This document shows positions 1 through 8,517 of a stretch of 38,429 bases of DNA, in pieces (the first letter of the stretch is position 1; each line of letters begins with the position of its first letter). The notes under the pieces were generated by a model. It was not told the origin of the DNA. It was given only the letters and a program-made list of their open reading frames with translations, and did no database searches. The position numbers were made by a program, and so were the translations under genes. Source of the DNA: a virus; IMG/VR virus record IMGVR_UViG_3300020446_001735, positions 1 to 38,429 of that record, one strand, 5' to 3'.

Positions 1-333
1 AAGAAAATGCATGCTGGCGAGTATGTCTTTACTATCGATAATGCGCATGCAGATCATAGCATAATTGATACTAATTTTTCTGAGCATGATCCGGAACATA
101 AATCCTTTAACGTTTTACAATTAGATAACGGACAATTCTGTGCGCAACCTAATAATCGAATTATCTGGAGAGATTCAAGCTTGACGCCTTCGAACTTGAA
201 ACAACCAGACTTTAAAGTTTGTACTCAAAACTACTGTGTAGAAGACGAACCTAAATGGTCAGTAGGTCACACGGACGAGTGGCAGTACAAAACAGAAGAA
301 GAGAGTAGTATATCCCTCCCCGGAAAACCTTAA
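1..333 (+). CDS. hypothetical protein, 5'-truncated by window edge
   Basis: The reading frame is open from the first base to a TAA at 331-333, so at most the last 110 residues are visible. An ATG at 7 is present, but nothing upstream can be judged and the true start may lie outside the window. The visible part is acidic and rich in Asn, Asp and Trp, with two Cys (CAQ and CTQNYC region) and no membrane segment. I do not recognise the family. It is followed by the gene 55 promoter, so it probably ends an earlier transcription unit. Confidence 0.7.
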   Translation, partial: KKMHAGEYVFTIDNAHADHSIIDTNFSEHDPEHKSFNVLQLDNGQFCAQPNNRIIWRDSSLTPSNLKQPDFKVCTQNYCVEDEPKWSVGHTDEWQYKTEEESSISLPGKP

Positions 334-360
334 TATTATTATACCACTTTCTCCGGAAAA

Positions 361-405
361 GTACACCACTAATTTTTCTAATTAAAGGAAAGTTTTGTAG
401 TGTAC
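361..405. repeat. imperfect inverted repeat over the gene 55 -35 region
   Basis: GTACACCAC (361-369) and GTAGTGTAC (397-405) are inverted copies matching at 8 of 9 positions, separated by 27 bases. The right arm overlaps the -35 hexamer TGTACA of the promoter before gene 55. It could be an operator or an RNA hairpin from upstream transcription. Its function is not known. Confidence 0.45.
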
Positions 406-429
406 ATTTAGCTCCTAATTTTGTATAAT
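401..429 (+). promoter_or_regulatory. sigma70-type promoter for gene 55
   Basis: TGTACA (401-406) is followed after 17 bases by TATAAT (424-429). The predicted start of transcription is about 436, which leaves a 27-base leader carrying AAGGAGG. The same spacing occurs at the other promoters in the window. Confidence 0.75.
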
Positions 430-462
430 ATTAGTAATTGATTAAGGAGGTAGACCCATATC

Positions 463-1050
463 ATGGCTAAGAAAAAAAGCATTCACTACGTTAATAATGC
501 TGAATTTTCTCAAGCTGTAGTTGACTACGTTACTATCTGTAACAAAGCCAAAGATGAAAATACAACTGTACCTATTGTACCTGACTATATTGCTCAGTGT
601 TTCTTACGAATCGCTGAAGGCTTGTCTCACAAGTCTAATTTTATTCGCTACACATATCGCGAAGAGATGGTAATGGACGCAGTTGAAAACTGTCTAAAGG
701 CAATCCACAATTATAATTTGGAAGCAGCTACAAGAACAGGCAAGCCTAACGCATTCGCATACTTTACACAGATTACATGGTATGCCTTTTTGCGCAGGAT
801 TTCTCGAGAAAAGAAACAGCAAGACATTAAACTAAGATACCTATCGCGATCCGGCATTGAAAATTTTGTCGACAACGACTTAGGCGATGAAATGAGTCAA
901 CAAGTTGTTGAAGCATTTGTTGATGGCTTAAGAGATCGAATAGATAAAGTAAAGATTCAAGACGAGCAAGTCAAAGAATTTGCTAAAGCAGAAAAGAAAA
1001 GACGAAGAGTCACAAACGTCGATTCTGATTTAAGTGAGTTTATGAAATGA
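463..1050 (+). CDS. 55: RNA polymerase sigma factor for late transcription (gp55)
   Basis: The 195-residue protein matches the T4 gp55 family in length and pattern: an N-terminal YVNNAEF segment and a central helical block with YREEMVMDAVENC and KPNAFAYFTQITWYAF that corresponds to sigma region 2. In T4, gp55 binds host RNA polymerase and recognises TATAAATA late promoters, helped by the sliding clamp. The C-terminus DSDLSEFMK fits the hydrophobic/acidic clamp-binding tail known in gp55. AAGGAGG lies 12 bases before the ATG, a slightly long spacing. Late-promoter matches elsewhere in the window are consistent with its role. Confidence 0.92.
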   Translation: MAKKKSIHYVNNAEFSQAVVDYVTICNKAKDENTTVPIVPDYIAQCFLRIAEGLSHKSNFIRYTYREEMVMDAVENCLKAIHNYNLEAATRTGKPNAFAYFTQITWYAFLRRISREKKQQDIKLRYLSRSGIENFVDNDLGDEMSQQVVEAFVDGLRDRIDKVKIQDEQVKEFAKAEKKRRRVTNVDSDLSEFMK

Positions 1051-1229
1051 AACCAGCAAAATTATACACAGTTGAAGTAACTGAAGAAGGTGAAGATCTT
1101 GTGATTGAGTTTCCTGAAGTAATTGTACAGGAACAAGGTTGGGTTATTGGCGATAAGCTAGAGTGGATTATCCACAATGATTATGTTATTTTAAGGAAAG
1201 CACCTAATGAAGATAGCGGTACTGAATGA
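1047..1229 (+). CDS. small AbrB/SpoVT-like protein
   Basis: This 60-residue protein overlaps the gene 55 stop (ATGA) and runs 23 bases into gene 47. It is beta-rich, with the pattern EDLVIEFPEVIVQEQGWVIGDKLEW followed by NDYVILRK, spaced like the swapped-hairpin AbrB/MazE DNA-binding fold (loop with a GW and GDKL turn). The family call rests on this pattern only. It may be a DNA-binding regulator, but no partner toxin is visible next to it. The long overlap with gene 47 suggests translational coupling. Confidence 0.6.
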   Translation: MKPAKLYTVEVTEEGEDLVIEFPEVIVQEQGWVIGDKLEWIIHNDYVILRKAPNEDSGTE

Positions 1230-2268
1230 CACGCATTGTGGTATCAGAAACTCTTCTGAAATCTTTTTAGAAAACTCAGCTAAATTTTACAAAGAAGTAT
1301 TTTTTCCTGCCTGCGAAGAACGTGGCATTGAACAAATCTTGCACTTAGGTGATTACTATGATCATCGTAAGTTTGTAAATTTTAAAGCTCTAAACCATAA
1401 TCGTAAACATTTTCTAAACGAACTAAGAACTCGTGGAATGAAGATGGATATCATTCCTGGCAACCACGACACGTATTACAAAAATACAAATGATCTTAAT
1501 TCATTAAAGGAATGTTTAGGTCACTATATGAATGAGATCCATATTGTTATGGAACCTCGAGTTATGGAATACGGATCTCTTAAGATAGCGCTGCTCCCTT
1601 GGATTTGCAATGACAACTACGATGCGTCTATGAATTTTGTTCGTAATTGTAAAGCTGACTGGCTTGGTGGTCACTTAGAACTTGGTGGCTTTGAATTGAT
1701 GAGAGGTGTCGAATCACATGATGGTATGAACCACAAGCTCTTCGAAAAGTTTGAGCTGGTACTTACCGGTCATTTTCATGTTTCATCACGTAAAGACAAC
1801 GTTTGGTATCTTGGAAGTCAGATGGAATTTTTCTGGTCTGACGAAGGAGATCCAAAATATTTTCATGTGATTGATACAGAAACACGTGAAATTGAAAAAA
1901 TTCGTAATCCATACACTTTATTCAAAAAAATTGTTTACAATGACGACAAAATGGATTATAATAACTACAATGTCGATGATTTGGATAACAAGTTTGTCAA
2001 AGTCGTCGTAGTAAATAAGTCAGACACTTTCCTGTTTGACAGGTTTATTGATCGTATTCAGAATAGAAATATACATGAACTAAAGATTGCCGAAAACTTC
2101 AATGAATTCTTAGGTGAAAACGTAGAAGATGAAGGGCTAGAAGTCGACGATACTCCACAACTAGTTGATGATTATATTGATGGTGTTGAAACTGACCTTG
2201 ACAAATCACGTATCAAAGTAGAAATGCGTGAACTTATGACAGAAGCACAGGCACTAGAAATTGCATGA
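1207..2268 (+). CDS. 47: recombination endonuclease subunit gp47 (Mre11/SbcD-like)
   Basis: This 353-residue calcineurin-like phosphoesterase shows the metal-binding motifs in order: DTH (D8, H10), GD (D49), GNHD (85-88) and GHFH near residue 190. With gp46 it forms the T4 46/47 complex, equivalent to Mre11-Rad50, which resects DNA ends for recombination-dependent replication and helps degrade host DNA. The ATG lies inside the preceding small gene. The stop overlaps the gene 46 start (ATGA at 2265-2268), so the two subunits are translationally coupled. The T4 protein is of similar size (about 340 residues). Confidence 0.95.
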   Translation: MKIAVLNDTHCGIRNSSEIFLENSAKFYKEVFFPACEERGIEQILHLGDYYDHRKFVNFKALNHNRKHFLNELRTRGMKMDIIPGNHDTYYKNTNDLNSLKECLGHYMNEIHIVMEPRVMEYGSLKIALLPWICNDNYDASMNFVRNCKADWLGGHLELGGFELMRGVESHDGMNHKLFEKFELVLTGHFHVSSRKDNVWYLGSQMEFFWSDEGDPKYFHVIDTETREIEKIRNPYTLFKKIVYNDDKMDYNNYNVDDLDNKFVKVVVVNKSDTFLFDRFIDRIQNRNIHELKIAENFNEFLGENVEDEGLEVDDTPQLVDDYIDGVETDLDKSRIKVEMRELMTEAQALEIA

Positions 2269-3977
2269 TTGTTTTTAAGAAAGTAAGGTGGAAGAATTTT
2301 CTTAGCACTGGAGATTCTTTTACAGAAATTAATTTAGACCAAGCAAAGTCTACATTGATTGTAGGCCAAAATGGATCCGGTAAATCAACTATGTTGGATG
2401 CCGTTTCATTTGGTCTGTTTGGCAAACCTCATCGTAATATCAATAAGCCACAACTCATCAACTCAATCAATAACAAAGGTTGTGTTGTTGAGGTTGAATT
2501 CTTTATTGGTAAGAATTACTATAAGATTGTAAGAGGCATTAAGCCAGGCAAGTTTGAGATCTGGAAAAACGATGATATGATTAATCAATCATCGCATGCT
2601 AAAGAGTACCAAAAAATTCTTGAGCAAAATATTCTCAAGCTAAATCATAAATCTTTCCACCAGGTTGTTGTTCTAGGATCGTCATCCTTTATTCCGTTTA
2701 TGCAATTGCCTGGTGGACATCGAAGAGACGTTATTGAAGATTTGCTTGACATCAACGTGTTTTCGAAAATGAATACTATCCTAAAGGAGAAACAAAATTC
2801 GATTAAAGACCAGTTAAAAGACATCAGCTACAATGTCGAGATTACTAAAAATAAAATTGACACACAACAAAAGTATATCCGCGACATTAAAACACTAACT
2901 GAAGAGAATCGGAAGGAATATGAATCTAGGATACATGCATCGCAGAATAGTATCGATGAATTACAGAGGGAGAATAGTGAGCTTAGCTTGGGCCTCGACG
3001 AATCTATTCGAGAAACCGAGGAAAGGCTATCGACTTTGCATGATAAACGCCAGGCCCTTATGCTCGGAGGTCAAGATAGGCAGACAACTCTCGCCAACGT
3101 CCGCAAAAGGATCAAGTTTTTCCAAGAGAATGAAACGTGTTCCGTATGCGAGCAAGCCATTACAAACTCGCATAAACATGACATACTCAAATCTGCGGAG
3201 CAAGAAGCCAATCAAATACAATCCGAATGCCGTAAGATTGGTACGGACGGGACCGCGGTGGAAAAAGAGATTAGCGAGACCGGCAGCGTACTTCGAACGC
3301 TTCGATCTAAAGTATCTCAACTCTCTGAGAACAACGCACAGATCTCGACGCACCAATCGAACATCAAGTCATATCAAGACTACTTAAACAAAGAAGTCTC
3401 GGCTGATCTTAATTTGGCCGAGGCTGATCTATCTTCTATCCAAGCTGATAGAAATAATTTGCTTGAAGAAAAGTTTAAAGTTTCAGAAGAATATTCTTAC
3501 AATGCTGTTATGGCAGAAATGCTCAAAGATACTGGAATCAAAACAAAAATCATCAAGCAATATTTGCCGGTTATCAACAAACTGGTAAACCAATACTTAC
3601 AAGTTTTAGATTTCTTTGTTCACTTTGATTTAGATGAAAGCTTCAACGAAACAATTCGTTCTCGTCATAGAGATGAGTTTACGTATGATTCTTTTTCTGA
3701 AGGTGAAAAGCAGAGGATTGATTTGGCTCTTCTGTTTACATGGAGGCAGGTTGCTAAAATGAAAAACAGCGTGGCCACAAATCTTCTTATATTAGATGAA
3801 ACGTTTGACTCATCCTTAGATCATGATGGTGTTGAAAACCTACTTAAGATTCTTAACACACTCAGTGATGATACAAACATCTTTGTTATCTCGCATAAAG
3901 GAGAAATCCTTGATGGAAAGTTCAACAGCAAAATTGAATTTAAGAAAGAAAAAAACTTCAGTAAGATTGCAGCTTAG
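2265..3977 (+). CDS. 46: recombination endonuclease subunit gp46 (Rad50/SbcC-like ATPase)
   Basis: The 570-residue protein has Walker A GQNGSGKS (34-41), long coiled-coil arms, a zinc hook CSVC (about 292-295), the ABC signature SEGEKQR (about 477), Walker B LLILDE (about 507) and a terminal switch histidine in ISHK. It pairs with gp47. The coiled-coil and hook part, about 2900-3420, uses codons rare in the flanking halves (AGG, CGA, TCG, ACG, CTC) and is free of stops in other frames, as if recently exchanged. The ATPase lobes look like ordinary phage sequence. Size agrees with T4 gp46 (560). Confidence 0.95.
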   Translation: MIVFKKVRWKNFLSTGDSFTEINLDQAKSTLIVGQNGSGKSTMLDAVSFGLFGKPHRNINKPQLINSINNKGCVVEVEFFIGKNYYKIVRGIKPGKFEIWKNDDMINQSSHAKEYQKILEQNILKLNHKSFHQVVVLGSSSFIPFMQLPGGHRRDVIEDLLDINVFSKMNTILKEKQNSIKDQLKDISYNVEITKNKIDTQQKYIRDIKTLTEENRKEYESRIHASQNSIDELQRENSELSLGLDESIRETEERLSTLHDKRQALMLGGQDRQTTLANVRKRIKFFQENETCSVCEQAITNSHKHDILKSAEQEANQIQSECRKIGTDGTAVEKEISETGSVLRTLRSKVSQLSENNAQISTHQSNIKSYQDYLNKEVSADLNLAEADLSSIQADRNNLLEEKFKVSEEYSYNAVMAEMLKDTGIKTKIIKQYLPVINKLVNQYLQVLDFFVHFDLDESFNETIRSRHRDEFTYDSFSEGEKQRIDLALLFTWRQVAKMKNSVATNLLILDETFDSSLDHDGVENLLKILNTLSDDTNIFVISHKGEILDGKFNSKIEFKKEKNFSKIAA

Positions 3978-3980
3978 TGG

Positions 3981-4009
3981 TTTACATTCTTGTGAAACTG
4001 ATATATAAT
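3981..4009 (+). promoter_or_regulatory. sigma70-type promoter for gene 45
   Basis: TTTACA (3981-3986) lies 17 bases before TATAAT (4004-4009), just after the gene 46 stop. The predicted start is near 4016, giving a 19-base leader with ACGGAG before the gene 45 ATG. Confidence 0.85.
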
Positions 4010-4034
4010 AACTACATAATGAAAACGGAGTTAT

Positions 4035-4715
4035 ATGATGGAATTGAATGAAGGTACTCTCCAAGTACTAAAGAATTTTTCTGGTATTAACCAGAATCTT
4101 CTAATTCGTTCTGGTAATACTATTAAAACTATTTCGGAAGCTCGTAACGTATTGGCAACTGCAATTGTTGATCAAGAGTTTCCTAATGATTTTGGTATCT
4201 ATGACCTCAACGAATTTATCAGTGTTCTATCTCTGGTTGACACACCTCGTCTCAAGTTTGAAGATGAGTATGTTAACATTGGAGATTCCACTGGTAGATC
4301 AAAAGTCAAATACTTCTTCTCATCTGAAGAAACTTTGACGACACCTCAGAAAGACATTAACATGCCTGAAGCCGATGTGGCTTTTGCGTTGGATAATGAT
4401 ACTTTGAATAAGCTTAAGCGCGCAGCTTCTGCACTTGGTCATAGTGAAGTTTCCATCTCGGGCAAAGATGGCGTGTTAAGTCTTTCTGTCGTGGACAGCC
4501 AGAACTCAACATCCAATACGTTCTCAATTGACGTGGATGGTGAGTTTAAACCAGATGCTGTATTTAACTTTGTGCTTAACATTGGCAATCTTAAGATTCT
4601 GCCTGGAGACTATGAAGTTCAAATATCATCTAAACTCATTACGCAATTCAAACATAAAGAGTTGAACGTTCGCTATTGGATTGCGCTAGAAAAATCATCA
4701 ACTTTTGGAGTATGA
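4035..4715 (+). CDS. 45: sliding clamp DNA polymerase accessory protein (gp45)
   Basis: The 226-residue protein has the length of T4 gp45 (228), its place between genes 46 and 44, and its typical N-terminus (LNEGTLQVLKNFSGINQNLLI). The trimeric ring tethers DNA polymerase and, in T4, is also the mobile activator of late transcription through gp55. Two in-frame ATGs occur (4035 and 4038); GGAG at 4027-4030 serves either. It has its own promoter and overlaps nothing downstream. Several other proteins here end in peptides that could dock on this ring (gp43, gp55, the DNA glycosyltransferase and the C5-methyltransferase homologue). Confidence 0.93.
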   Translation: MMELNEGTLQVLKNFSGINQNLLIRSGNTIKTISEARNVLATAIVDQEFPNDFGIYDLNEFISVLSLVDTPRLKFEDEYVNIGDSTGRSKVKYFFSSEETLTTPQKDINMPEADVAFALDNDTLNKLKRAASALGHSEVSISGKDGVLSLSVVDSQNSTSNTFSIDVDGEFKPDAVFNFVLNIGNLKILPGDYEVQISSKLITQFKHKELNVRYWIALEKSSTFGV

Positions 4716-4716
4716 C

Positions 4717-4929
4717 ATGTCAGAAGAAATCATGCAGCAGCTTGAAGATCTTGCTAATAAATCGGCACGTAGTACGATTGCAGTGATTGATGCTATGACT
4801 CAACGTGGTGGATTTAAAGGCGAAGAGCTTTCTACCATTGGTGGTCTTAGAGATCAATGCATTCAAATCGTGCAGATTTGTGAGCAGCTTCAGCAAGAAG
4901 CTGCAATGGCAGACGAAGAAGAAGAATAA
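4717..4929 (+). CDS. small acidic hypothetical protein between 45 and 44
   Basis: This 70-residue protein begins one base after the gene 45 stop, with TTGGAG six bases before the ATG at 4717. A TTG at 4705 is in frame but would overlap gene 45 and has no better ribosome site. The protein is helical, with a Gln/Glu-rich second half (QICEQLQQEAAM) ending in a run of acidic residues. No family is recognised. Its position between the clamp and the clamp loader suggests a role around replication, but nothing in the sequence proves it. Confidence 0.75.
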   Translation: MSEEIMQQLEDLANKSARSTIAVIDAMTQRGGFKGEELSTIGGLRDQCIQIVQICEQLQQEAAMADEEEE

Positions 4930-4933
4930 ACCA

Positions 4934-4962
4934 TTTACAATCATGACTACTTGTGATATAAT
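4934..4962 (+). promoter_or_regulatory. sigma70-type promoter with extended -10 for gene 44
   Basis: TTTACA (4934-4939), a 17-base spacer ending in TGA, and TATAAT (4957-4962) form an extended -10 promoter. The start is predicted near 4969. The leader carries TGGAG before the gene 44 ATG. Confidence 0.85.
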
Positions 4963-4985
4963 TATTTTTGTTATGGAGATTGTAA

Positions 4986-5924
4986 ATGTCAAACGACTTC
5001 TTGTGGGTCGAGAAATATCGACCGCGCCGTATTGCTGACACTATCTTACCAGATAGTCTCAAGCAAGTTTTTCAAAAAATCGTGGATGGTGGGGAGTTGC
5101 CTAACATGCTCCTCACCGGCACGGCTGGTCTAGGCAAAACAACAGTTGCACGTGCTTTGTGCGATGAGTTAAGCTTAGACTATATTGTTATCAATGGTTC
5201 CGAAGAAGGTAACATTGATACACTACGTGGCAAAATCAAACAATTTGCCAGTTCTGTCTCGCTACAAGGCGGATACAAAGTTGTCATCCTTGACGAGGCT
5301 GATTATCTAAATCCTCAATCTACACAGCCGGCTCTTCGTGGTTTTATCGAAGAGTTTGCAAATAACTGTAGGTTTATTCTTACTTGTAATTTTAAGAATC
5401 GTATTATTGAACCACTTCATTCTCGTTGTGGTGTCTATGAATTCAATACGAGTAAAAAAGATCTTGCGCCACTCGCTGCGCAGTTTATGAAACGTTGCCA
5501 ACATGTTCTTGAAGAAGAAGGCGTAGGCTATGATCAAATGGCAGTTGCTGATTTGATTATGAAGTATGCGCCTGATTGGAGGAGAGTACTTAATGAGCTT
5601 CAAAGATATTCTGTCACAGGTCATATTAGTGATGCAGTGGTTAATCGTAATCGTAGCGACAATTTTTCTGATCTATTTGCACATCTAAAAGGTAAAGACT
5701 TTAAGAAGATGCGGCAATGGGTTGCTAATAATATTGACACTGATGCCTCAGCTATTTTCAGAGGTATCTACGATAGAATGCTTGATCATATTCAACCGCA
5801 TTCTATTCCACAGTTGGTTCTTATACTAGCTGACTACCAATATAAGAATGCATTTGTTGCTGACCATGAACTAAATGTGGTAGCATGCATGACTGAGATT
5901 ATGGCCAATGTTGAATTTAATTAG
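4986..5924 (+). CDS. 44: clamp loader large subunit, AAA+ ATPase (gp44)
   Basis: The 312-residue protein has N-terminal WVEKYRPRR, Walker A GTAGLGKTT (45-53), Walker B ILDEAD (101-106) and an HSRC arginine-finger motif, all typical of RFC-like clamp loaders. T4 gp44 has 319 residues and works as a 4:1 complex with gp62 to open gp45 onto primer ends. The start overlaps nothing and has its own promoter. The next gene starts inside its last codons. Unusually, gene 62 does not follow directly: two foreign-looking genes lie in between. Confidence 0.95.
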   Translation: MSNDFLWVEKYRPRRIADTILPDSLKQVFQKIVDGGELPNMLLTGTAGLGKTTVARALCDELSLDYIVINGSEEGNIDTLRGKIKQFASSVSLQGGYKVVILDEADYLNPQSTQPALRGFIEEFANNCRFILTCNFKNRIIEPLHSRCGVYEFNTSKKDLAPLAAQFMKRCQHVLEEEGVGYDQMAVADLIMKYAPDWRRVLNELQRYSVTGHISDAVVNRNRSDNFSDLFAHLKGKDFKKMRQWVANNIDTDASAIFRGIYDRMLDHIQPHSIPQLVLILADYQYKNAFVADHELNVVACMTEIMANVEFN

Positions 5925-6297
5925 ATTACTTAATGTTGACTGGTTGATTCGTATCCCGTTATCAATTGTATTTTTACAGCAAGGAGTTAGTAAACTTCCA
6001 TTCAGTGCAGAAGACGCAGCATCTTTTGATTTGCCTGTTCTTGTATGGTTTTTTGTTGTGGCTGGAGAAATAGGAGCTGGAATAGGATTAATTGTAGGTG
6101 GTCTTATTCAAAAACTTTGGAATGGTATTGCTGATATTATAACCAGGTTTAGCGGATTTACAATAGGTTGTATTATGACCGGTGTAATATGGATTAGTCA
6201 GCCGGAAAACTTAATAGATGTTTTGTTGTACGATAACTTACATGTATTTCTTTGGGTTGGCGGGTTATTCTTTGCACTAAAGGGGAATCGTAAATGA
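5908..6297 (+). CDS. DoxX-like integral membrane protein
   Basis: The 129-residue protein has four hydrophobic segments (about residues 10-25, 44-66, 82-97 and 107-123). The first is followed by LQQGVSKL and the second contains [14 protein letters not shown], which resemble the DoxX family of four-helix inner-membrane proteins. DoxX proteins are linked to quinone or thiol redox chemistry in bacteria, but the role here is unknown. It overlaps the end of gene 44 by 17 bases and the start of guaC by 4, so the pair was probably gained together or is at least co-translated. Confidence 0.6.
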   Translation: MLNLIRLLNVDWLIRIPLSIVFLQQGVSKLPFSAEDAASFDLPVLVWFFVVAGEIGAGIGLIVGGLIQKLWNGIADIITRFSGFTIGCIMTGVIWISQPENLIDVLLYDNLHVFLWVGGLFFALKGNRK

Positions 6298-7412
6298 GAA
6301 TTGAAGAAGACGTAAAATTAGATTATAATGACGTGCTTTTCAGACCGAAAAGATCTACACTTGTTTCCAGAAAAGATGTAGATTTAGATCGTCACTATGA
6401 ATTTGCTAATGGAGAAAAATTTTATAACATCCCAATCATGGCTGCAAACATGGATGGTGTTGGTACATTTGAAATGGCGGATGCTTTGGCTAAGCTAGGC
6501 TTATTTACATGCCTACTTAAATCTTATACCGTTGCGCAATATGTAGATTTCTTTGACACAGATGACAAATGGATAGAAGTACATAAGCTCAATAGACAAC
6601 ACTGTACTGCGTATACTATGGGAATCAGCGATGAAGATCATCAAAAGTTTCGTATGGTATATGAACAAGCACCACAAATCAAATATGTCTGTATTGATGT
6701 GGCGAATGGATACACACAAAGGTTTGCTGAATTTGTAAAACAATTTAGAGATCTTTATCCAAAGATTGTTATCATTGCTGGTAATGTCTGTACAGCAGAC
6801 GCAACTCAAGAATTAATTTTAAATGGAGCAGATATTGTTAAAGTTGGTATTGGACCAGGATCTGTTTGCACTACGCGTATTCAAACGGGTGTTGGTTATC
6901 CTCAGCTTAGTGCTGTTATCGAGTGTGCTGATGCAGCGCATGGCCTCGGAGGTTTTATTATTGCTGATGGCGGTTGCAACTCTGCCGGCGATGTCGCTAA
7001 AGCATTTGGCGCTGGGGCTGACTTCGTTATGCTTGGTGGGATGCTTGCTGGCCACGATGAAGGAGGTGGAGAGATAATTACGAAGTACTTCTCGACCGGT
7101 GAACAGTGGTTCGATAAAAAGAATGAAACGTATAATCCTGTAATTACTAATGACAAGTTTGTACAATTCTACGGAATGAGTTCTGACACAGCGAATGAAA
7201 AACATTTTGGCGGTTTGAAAAATTACCGATCTTCAGAAGGTCGCGATGTTCAAGTTCCATATCGCGGCGGTATAAATAGAACAGTGCAAGATATCCTAGG
7301 TGGTTTACGCTCAACTTGTACATATGTTGGTGCGGCTGGTCTTAAGCAGTTAAGTAAATGCACCACCTTTATTCGTTGTAATGATACTCATAATCGAGTC
7401 TTTGAAAAATGA
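6294..7412 (+). CDS. guaC: GMP reductase
   Basis: The 372-residue TIM-barrel protein starts [20 protein letters not shown], very close to bacterial GuaC (E. coli [20 protein letters not shown]). It has the catalytic-cysteine loop GPGSVCTTR (C192), [14 protein letters not shown] and the GMP reductase-type YRSSEG plus [15 protein letters not shown] near the end. There is no CBS insertion, which argues against IMP dehydrogenase. The enzyme reduces GMP to IMP with NADPH. In a phage it could move guanine nucleotides from degraded host RNA toward adenine nucleotides for an AT-rich genome (inference). It sits between clamp-loader genes 44 and 62, overlapping both neighbours by 4 bases. Confidence 0.93.
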   Translation: MRIEEDVKLDYNDVLFRPKRSTLVSRKDVDLDRHYEFANGEKFYNIPIMAANMDGVGTFEMADALAKLGLFTCLLKSYTVAQYVDFFDTDDKWIEVHKLNRQHCTAYTMGISDEDHQKFRMVYEQAPQIKYVCIDVANGYTQRFAEFVKQFRDLYPKIVIIAGNVCTADATQELILNGADIVKVGIGPGSVCTTRIQTGVGYPQLSAVIECADAAHGLGGFIIADGGCNSAGDVAKAFGAGADFVMLGGMLAGHDEGGGEIITKYFSTGEQWFDKKNETYNPVITNDKFVQFYGMSSDTANEKHFGGLKNYRSSEGRDVQVPYRGGINRTVQDILGGLRSTCTYVGAAGLKQLSKCTTFIRCNDTHNRVFEK

Positions 7413-7786
7413 ATCCATTTGATTTTGTAAATGCGATCAACTATGACAAACAAGATATCATGGTTGACGACATCGCTGAAAAACAATACGTTCCATTTAT
7501 GGTGAATCGAAGCTTGTCTTATTTCCAAGACACAGTGCTGATGGCTAATGAGATGAATCTGAATGCTCATCTTGACAATCGTCTACAATTTGACTTTTTT
7601 ATAAATATAGTCAGAAAACGCAAAAGGTTTTCTAAGTGGTTCAAACCTGAAACACAAAGTGATGTGGAAGTAGTCAAGACTTATTATGGTTACAGCAATG
7701 AAAAAGCTCGTCAAGTCTTGTCCCTTCTCACAAAAGATCAGATTGAAGTATTGAAGAAGAAGGTGAACAAAGGTGGAAGAAAATAA
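7409..7786 (+). CDS. 62: clamp loader small subunit (gp62)
   Basis: This 125-residue protein lies directly before regA, where T4 has gene 62. It resembles the shorter gp62 of marine T4-like phages, with N-terminal [10 protein letters not shown], an RKRKRFSKW basic block (similar in spacing to GKRYGKW of T4 gp62) and a YYGYSNEKA segment. gp62 is the non-ATPase subunit that bridges the gp44 ring. It is shorter than T4 gp62 (187), as expected for that group. It starts by overlapping guaC and its last 14 bases overlap the GTG start of regA. Confidence 0.82.
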   Translation: MNPFDFVNAINYDKQDIMVDDIAEKQYVPFMVNRSLSYFQDTVLMANEMNLNAHLDNRLQFDFFINIVRKRKRFSKWFKPETQSDVEVVKTYYGYSNEKARQVLSLLTKDQIEVLKKKVNKGGRK

Positions 7787-8183
7787 TATTGTGGAGTGGT
7801 CTCCTAACGCGATGTTAGAAGTCACTTTAAACGAGCCGGATGACTTTCTAAAAATTAGAGAAACCCTAACTCGCATCGGTGTTGCGTCCAGAAAAGATCG
7901 CAAGCTTTATCAATCGTGTCATATTCTGCATAAGCAAGGCAGATATTTTATTGTACACTTTAAAGAGTTGTTTTTACTCGATGGAAAGAAATCTAATTTA
8001 GAAGAAAACGATATTGCACGTAGAAATACAATTGCAACTTTAATGAGTGATTGGGGATTGGTTACAATCGAAAGCAAAGAAAAAGCTCAACCTCTTGCTC
8101 CTTTAAGACAAATAAAAATCATTTCGTATAAAGATAAAACTAACTGGGAACTTTGTCCAAAGTACAACATTGGAAATAAATGA
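7773..8183 (+). CDS. regA: RegA translational repressor
   Basis: From residue 14 the protein (MLEVTLNEPDDFLKIRETLTRIG) aligns closely with T4 RegA, including LYQSCHIL, the YFIVHFKE block, DWGL and the C-terminal LCPKYNIGN. RegA binds the initiation regions of early mRNAs and blocks their translation. The GTG at 7773 gives 136 residues; the in-frame ATG at 7812 gives 123, nearly the T4 length of 122, and begins exactly where T4 RegA does. The GTG has AAGAAGG upstream, so I list the longer form but regard the ATG as equally likely. Confidence 0.93.
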   Translation: MEENNIVEWSPNAMLEVTLNEPDDFLKIRETLTRIGVASRKDRKLYQSCHILHKQGRYFIVHFKELFLLDGKKSNLEENDIARRNTIATLMSDWGLVTIESKEKAQPLAPLRQIKIISYKDKTNWELCPKYNIGNK

Positions 8184-8392
8184 TGAAAACTTTTTTATTA
8201 GTGGTCACTATGTGGGGCCAAACTGAAGATGGCACGTGGTTGTATATGAGAAATCAAGCTGTGCTTAATCATGAATTTACTTATGAGCAGTGTGAAAAAT
8301 TAGCTGCTGATGAATCTTGGACTAAGTGGATGGATAATAAATATTATGACGTTCAGTTTGACTGTCATGAAAAAGGCACTGAAATAAAATGA
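8180..8392 (+). CDS. small hypothetical protein
   Basis: This 70-residue protein begins in an ATGATG overlapping the regA stop and ends in an ATGA overlap with the next gene. It has a short hydrophobic N-terminus (TFLLVVTMW), which could be an uncleaved signal or just a beta strand, then a Trp- and Tyr-rich acidic body with two Cys (YEQCEKL and FDCHEK). No family is recognised. Tight overlaps on both sides support it as a real gene. Confidence 0.7.
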   Translation: MMKTFLLVVTMWGQTEDGTWLYMRNQAVLNHEFTYEQCEKLAADESWTKWMDNKYYDVQFDCHEKGTEIK

Positions 8393-8517
8393 AAACTTTT
8401 AAGCATTGGTGGAGGAACACTGACAGCATAGAAGTAGTTCTTTTTGCTTCACTAGCATTCTGCATTGGATGGGGCATTTACCAGATAATCATAGGCTTAA
8501 TAGGAAGGTTTGGCTAA
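8389..8517 (+). CDS. 42-residue single-pass membrane protein
   Basis: ATG at 8389 overlaps the previous stop, and TAA at 8515-8517 overlaps the next ATG. The product has a basic Trp-rich head (KTFKHWWRN) followed by one hydrophobic segment (about residues 15-38, VVLFASLAFCIGWGIYQIIIG) and a short basic tail. The function is unknown. The start and stop overlaps at both ends are the main support. Confidence 0.7.
   Translation: MKTFKHWWRNTDSIEVVLFASLAFCIGWGIYQIIIGLIGRFG

Noticed and set aside
2920-3387. Open frame of 155 codons in the +1 frame of gene 46, with a minus-strand frame opposite
   Set aside because: It lies wholly inside gene 46, which has a continuous Rad50-like sequence with the zinc hook there. 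The open frames come from local codon usage, and no ribosome site suits them.
7271-7278. TATAAATA inside guaC, and similar octamers at 7600-7607 and 34431-34438
   Set aside because: They lie within coding sequence of AT-rich genes with no late-type gene start nearby, so chance is the simpler explanation.
6294-7412. IMP dehydrogenase (GuaB)
   Set aside because: It has no CBS domains, is only 372 residues, and its N- and C-terminal sequences follow GuaC.
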